Shown here piece after piece: positions 7,191 through 9,591 of a stretch of 9,591 nucleotides of DNA. The position numbers were made by a program, and so were the translations under genes. Each line of letters starts with the position of its first letter. Within the stretch, counting starts at the first letter, position 1. A model generated the notes under the pieces. The model saw only the letters and a list, made by a program, of their open reading frames with translations, searched no databases and had not been told where the DNA came from. The stretch spans positions 1 to 9,591 of the forward strand of contig JAIRRR010000273.1 in assembly GCA_031255875.1 (NCBI GenBank), written 5' to 3'. The DNA is from Treponema sp. (GTDB lineage Bacteria; Spirochaetota; Spirochaetia; Treponematales; Breznakiellaceae).

Positions 7191-7237
7191 TTCCGGGGAT
7201 CAACGGAGAACCGGGGGCAGGCCCCGGAAACCCGTTG
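7191..7237 (-). promoter_or_regulatory. Foldable spacer between the HAD and mntP genes with two exclusive hairpins
   Basis: Structure A joins CAACGG (7201-7206) with CCGTTG (7232-7237) and CCGGGG (7211-7216) with CCCCGG (7222-7227). These two perfect 6-bp stems are separated by a symmetrical 4 x 4 internal loop and capped by 5 bases. Structure B joins TTCCGGGG (7191-7198) with CCCCGGAA (7222-7229), a perfect 8-bp stem. The 7222-7227 arm is shared, so A and B cannot coexist. On the minus-strand mRNA the element starts just after the HAD stop (7239-7241) and ends about 20 bases before the mntP start. There is no T-run. The complementarity is seen directly; any switching or processing role is inference. 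Confidence 0.45.
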
Positions 7238-7238
7238 T

Positions 7239-8051
7239 TTACGGCTGGCCTTTTCCCGCGTCGTCGGGAATCTCGTATACCCCTTCCAGGATATGCATGG
7301 GCCGGTAGGGGAAACGGGAGATGTCCTCCCTGGAGCTAACCCCCGAAAGGACCAGGATGGTCTCTATCTCCGTCTCTACCCCGGCGACAATATCCGTATC
7401 CATCCGGTCCCCGATTATGACCGTGTCTTCCCGTTTGGCGTTCAGCCGGCGCAGGCCGTGGCGCATCATCAGGGGGTTGGGCTTGCCGATAAAATAGGCC
7501 TTGGTGTTTGCCGCCAGCTCGATGGGGGCGACCAGGGAGCCGCAGGCCGGGACTATGCCCCCCTCCGCAGGGCCGTTCAGGTCCGGGTTGGTACCGATGA
7601 GCCGGGCCCCCCCCAGCACCAGTTTGACGGCCCGCTCCAGGGCTTCAAGGCTGTAACCCCGGCCCTCGCCCACCACCACATAATCGGGGTTCACGTTGTT
7701 CATGGTAAACCCCTCCTCGTAAAGGGCCTGGATAAGGCCGGGCTCGCCTATAGTGTAAACCGACCCGCCGGGCCGCTGGGTGGCCAGGAAGCCCGCAGTA
7801 GCCAGGGCGCTGGTATAGAAATGCTCCGGGTCCACCTGAATCCCCAGCCGCGCCAGTTTCTGGGAAAGCTCCAGCGGGGATCGCTCGCTCGAATTGGTCA
7901 GAAAGAGAAAACTCTTGTAGTTCCGGGTAAGCCAGTCCACGAATTCGGCGGCCCCCCTGAGCAGGCGGTCGCCATGGTAGATAACCCCGTCCATATCAAT
8001 AATAAAAGCCTGTTTGGTTCGTATGTGGGCCAGTTTATTTTCATGTTCCAT
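7239..8051 (-). CDS. NagD-like HAD-superfamily (subclass IIA) phosphatase
   Basis: This is a cytoplasmic haloacid-dehalogenase-type hydrolase of the NagD/4-nitrophenylphosphatase group, which dephosphorylates small metabolites such as sugar phosphates, nucleotides or phosphoglycolate (270 aa; NagD is 250). All four HAD motifs are present: DMDGVIY (19-25, nucleophile Asp19 and acid/base Asp21), LTNSS (51-55), the lysine of GKPNP (189-193) and GDRMDTDI (214-221). The subclass IIA C2-cap is indicated by GTNPD (153-157) and the GSLVAPIE segment, where many relatives have GAL-type residues. The physiological substrate cannot be told, so no gene symbol is given. No clear Shine-Dalgarno precedes the ATG at 8051, and a promoter-like sequence ends only 7 bases upstream of it. 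A link to phosphate scavenging is possible from the neighbourhood, but the gene is on the opposite strand and not in the Pho operon. Confidence 0.88.
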   Translation of the reverse strand: MEHENKLAHIRTKQAFIIDMDGVIYHGDRLLRGAAEFVDWLTRNYKSFLFLTNSSERSPLELSQKLARLGIQVDPEHFYTSALATAGFLATQRPGGSVYTIGEPGLIQALYEEGFTMNNVNPDYVVVGEGRGYSLEALERAVKLVLGGARLIGTNPDLNGPAEGGIVPACGSLVAPIELAANTKAYFIGKPNPLMMRHGLRRLNAKREDTVIIGDRMDTDIVAGVETEIETILVLSGVSSREDISRFPYRPMHILEGVYEIPDDAGKGQP

Positions 8052-8058
8052 AACAATA

Positions 8059-8088
8059 ACTATACTGCCTTACGGATATTTTTTACAA
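8059..8088 (-). promoter_or_regulatory. Putative promoter of the HAD phosphatase gene
   Basis: On the minus strand TTGTAA (8088-8083) and TATAGT (8064-8059) are separated by 18 bases, a reasonable sigma-70-type pair. The -10 ends 7 bases before the HAD ATG (8051-8049), so transcription would begin at or next to the start codon. The area is AT-rich compared with its surroundings. Upstream of it lie two adjacent pairs of 8-base tandem repeats. The prediction is by eye. Confidence 0.45.
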
Positions 8089-8090
8089 CC

Positions 8091-8118
8091 GCCTGACAGC
8101 CTGACGCCCGGACGCCCG
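8091..8118. repeat. Two adjacent pairs of 8-base tandem repeats
   Basis: GCCTGACA (8091-8098) is followed directly by GCCTGACG (8099-8106), and the overlapping unit GACGCCCG occurs twice in tandem (8103-8110 and 8111-8118). They lie in the 101-base gap between the MATE stop and the HAD start, just upstream of the putative HAD promoter. An imperfect stem also lies in this gap: GCCC (8114-8117)/GGGC (8146-8149) plus CCGTTC (8119-8124)/GAACCGG (8137-8143). It has no T-run, so no clear MATE terminator is seen. Confidence 0.5.
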
Positions 8119-8152
8119 CCGTTCCATCAGTATTCCGAACCGGGTGGGCCGC

Positions 8153-9547
8153 TCAGTTCCCCTGCCGGCCAATCGCCTCGGTCAGGTTTTTTACCCACTT
8201 TTCCTTCCTGAGAAAATGCCGGGCGATAAAGTATTTCACAATGTCCGTGAGCTTCAGGATGCCGAACATGGTCACCGGGGGAAGGGAGGTCCCCAGGGCA
8301 AGCGCGAAGGCTCCGGGCACAAAGAGCAGGGTGTTTACCGACAGGTCGGTGTACATTCCCAGGGCGGTGTCCCCCCCGGAACGGGAAATGGCGAACTGGG
8401 CGTTGAGCAGGCTCCAGAGGGGCAGGTAGACCAGGATGACGAAGATCAGCCCCAGGCTAATCCCCCTGGCCCCGGCGCTGAGGTTGCTGAACACCAGGGG
8501 GATAAGCAGGGCCGAGGCCGCGGCCCCCAGGACGGCAATGATAATCCCCGCCGCCACCGAGCCGGACTTGATCCACCGGGCCTTGCGCCGGGCATCGTCG
8601 AGTCTTCCCGCCCCCAGGCTGCCGCCTATGATCACTGCGGTAGTGGTCCATATCCCCCCGAACAGCAGGAAAAAGATGTTCGCGATGGTCCAGCCCGCGG
8701 CCATACCCGCCACAACCTCGGCGCCGCCCCGGCCGTTGTACAGGGCGGTCATGATGGTTTCCGAGCTGACCCAGGAAAGCTCGGAAACGAATATCATCCC
8801 GGACCGGGAAAGAATCTCCCGGACCAGGCGTTTGTGGATAAGGTGTATCCTGTTGAATCCCACGAAAAAGGGGGCCTTCGCCTTCTGGAGGTAGACGAGG
8901 AACACCAAAAGCTCAAAAACCCGGGCGATGATAGTAGCCGCCGCCGCGCCGGAGACTTCCAGCCTGGGGGCGCCCAGATTCCCGTAGATCAAAAGCCAGT
9001 TCCCGGCTGTGTTCACCAGGGTCGCCGCGGCCGAAATGAAGAGGGGGATCTTCGGCATGGCGATTTCCCGAAAACTGGTCCCTATGGCCGCCGAAACCGC
9101 CATGGGGACCAGGGTAAAGGAGATGAGCCGCAGATAGCCCGTCCCGATGCCGACGATTTCTTCCTGGGCGGCGTTCCCCATGGTCATCATGGCGAGCATC
9201 CGGCCGGGAATGAGCCAGCACAGGGCAAAGTACAGGCCGGCGGCGATCAGGGCGAAGATCAGCTTGAAACGGTAGGCGTGCTGCATCCCCGCTTCGTCCC
9301 CGGCCCCCCTGAACTGGGCTATGTAAATTCCTCCGGCCTGGCAGATCGTGTTGATAATAACGATAAAGATGAAGTTAAGCTGGTTCGACACATTTACCGC
9401 AGCCATGCTGGCGTCCCCAAGGCCGGCAACCATAAAGTTATCGACAAGGGATACCATGCTCATGATGAGCTGCTGGAGCATGACAGGTAAGGCAATGGCG
9501 ACGGCTTCCCGGTAAAAGCTAAAGGGGCCCAATGGATTTGATCGCAT
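8153..9547 (-). CDS. MATE-family multidrug efflux transporter
   Basis: This is an integral membrane exporter of the MATE family, which uses a Na+ or H+ gradient to expel cationic or amphipathic compounds (464 aa, a normal length). About twelve membrane spans are visible in two similar halves. The first half begins with ALPVMLQQLIMSMVSLVDNF (19-38) and VAGLGDASMAAVNVSNQ, where the LVDNFMVAGLG motif is typical of bacterial MATE proteins. The second half begins near SRSGMIFVSELSWVSSE, with NGRGGAEVVAGMA after it. The ATG at 9547 is preferred because AAGGA lies about 9 bases upstream on the minus strand. An in-frame TTG at 9574 would add nine residues and fall inside an inverted repeat. The substrate and coupling ion cannot be told from sequence. 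It is followed after 101 bases by the HAD gene, probably a separate transcription unit. Confidence 0.93.
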   Translation of the reverse strand: MRSNPLGPFSFYREAVAIALPVMLQQLIMSMVSLVDNFMVAGLGDASMAAVNVSNQLNFIFIVIINTICQAGGIYIAQFRGAGDEAGMQHAYRFKLIFALIAAGLYFALCWLIPGRMLAMMTMGNAAQEEIVGIGTGYLRLISFTLVPMAVSAAIGTSFREIAMPKIPLFISAAATLVNTAGNWLLIYGNLGAPRLEVSGAAAATIIARVFELLVFLVYLQKAKAPFFVGFNRIHLIHKRLVREILSRSGMIFVSELSWVSSETIMTALYNGRGGAEVVAGMAAGWTIANIFFLLFGGIWTTTAVIIGGSLGAGRLDDARRKARWIKSGSVAAGIIIAVLGAAASALLIPLVFSNLSAGARGISLGLIFVILVYLPLWSLLNAQFAISRSGGDTALGMYTDLSVNTLLFVPGAFALALGTSLPPVTMFGILKLTDIVKYFIARHFLRKEKWVKNLTEAIGRQGN

Positions 9548-9570
9548 AAAGTAATTTCCTTGGGCCTGTT

Positions 9571-9591
9571 CCAAAACCAGCCGGGTTTTGG
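9571..9591. repeat. Perfect 8-bp inverted repeat upstream of the MATE gene
   Basis: CCAAAACC (9571-9578) and GGTTTTGG (9584-9591) are exactly complementary around the 5-base spacer AGCCG. The repeat lies 24 bases upstream of the MATE start codon, where a repressor operator or 5'-UTR hairpin could sit. It has no flanking T-run within the window. The arm is cut by the window edge, so it may be longer. The 9-mer CCAAAACCA at its left also occurs at 86-94 in the pstS leader. Confidence 0.5.

Noticed and set aside
7169..7238. A yybP-ykoY manganese riboswitch ahead of mntP
   Set aside because: The spacer is shorter than that riboswitch and its conserved loop sequences are not seen; only unlabelled hairpins are reported.
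6533..7339. A 268-codon + strand frame opposite mntP and the 3' end of the HAD gene
   Set aside because: It has low-complexity composition, crosses two real minus-strand genes and their spacer, and shows no motif.
8144..9490. A 448-codon open frame on the + strand, antisense to the MATE gene
   Set aside because: Its translation is dominated by Gly, Pro, Asp, Gln and Arg with no recognisable domain, while the opposite strand encodes a clear MATE transporter. Long antisense frames are expected opposite GC-rich genes with few stop codons.

Overview
The window is chromosomal DNA from a GC-rich bacterium, read here as a spirochaete close to the termite-gut Treponema group. The PstS signal peptide ends in an Ala-Phe-Ala-Gly-Gly run followed by Arg-Gln-Glu, a style common in treponemal secreted proteins, and the Pst/Pho proteins are of the Firmicutes/spirochaete type rather than the E. 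coli type. This placement is an inference from protein style; a clostridial origin cannot be excluded. There are no tRNA or rRNA genes, CRISPR arrays, insertion sequences or phage genes.

Bases 109-6472 (+ strand) hold one compact phosphate operon: pstS, pstC, pstA, pstB, phoU, a PhoB/PhoP-type response regulator and a PhoR-type histidine kinase. Five of the six junctions overlap by 1 or 4 bases. The exception is pstA/pstB, a 33-base gap where a perfect 9-bp inverted repeat spans the pstA stop codon. PstS should deliver phosphate to the PstC/PstA channel, which PstB powers. PhoU should relay transport status to the kinase, and the kinase and regulator should control the operon. The 108-base leader contains three perfect palindromes and a repeated ATTTGACA, which are candidate operator elements.

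The most notable protein is PstS. Its two halves are in the reverse of the textbook order. The segment with the SREDGSGTR phosphate-binding loop comes first, directly after the signal peptide, and the VAGSSSVTP/DIGMASREL half comes second. The gene ends exactly where the first half of a conventional PstS would end, so this is a complete but circularly permuted binding protein. Similar orders probably exist in other Clostridia and treponemes, so it may be under-described rather than new.

Bases 6524-9547 (- strand) hold three genes convergent with the operon, listed in their transcription order: a MATE-family efflux transporter, a NagD-like HAD phosphatase and an MntP-type manganese exporter. 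The MATE and HAD genes are 101 bases apart. A promoter-like sequence there would give the HAD gene an almost leaderless mRNA. Between the HAD and mntP genes the spacer can form two mutually exclusive hairpins. The two gene blocks meet tail to tail in 51 bases that contain a GC-rich hairpin without a U-tract. No stretch longer than about 110 bases lacks a gene.
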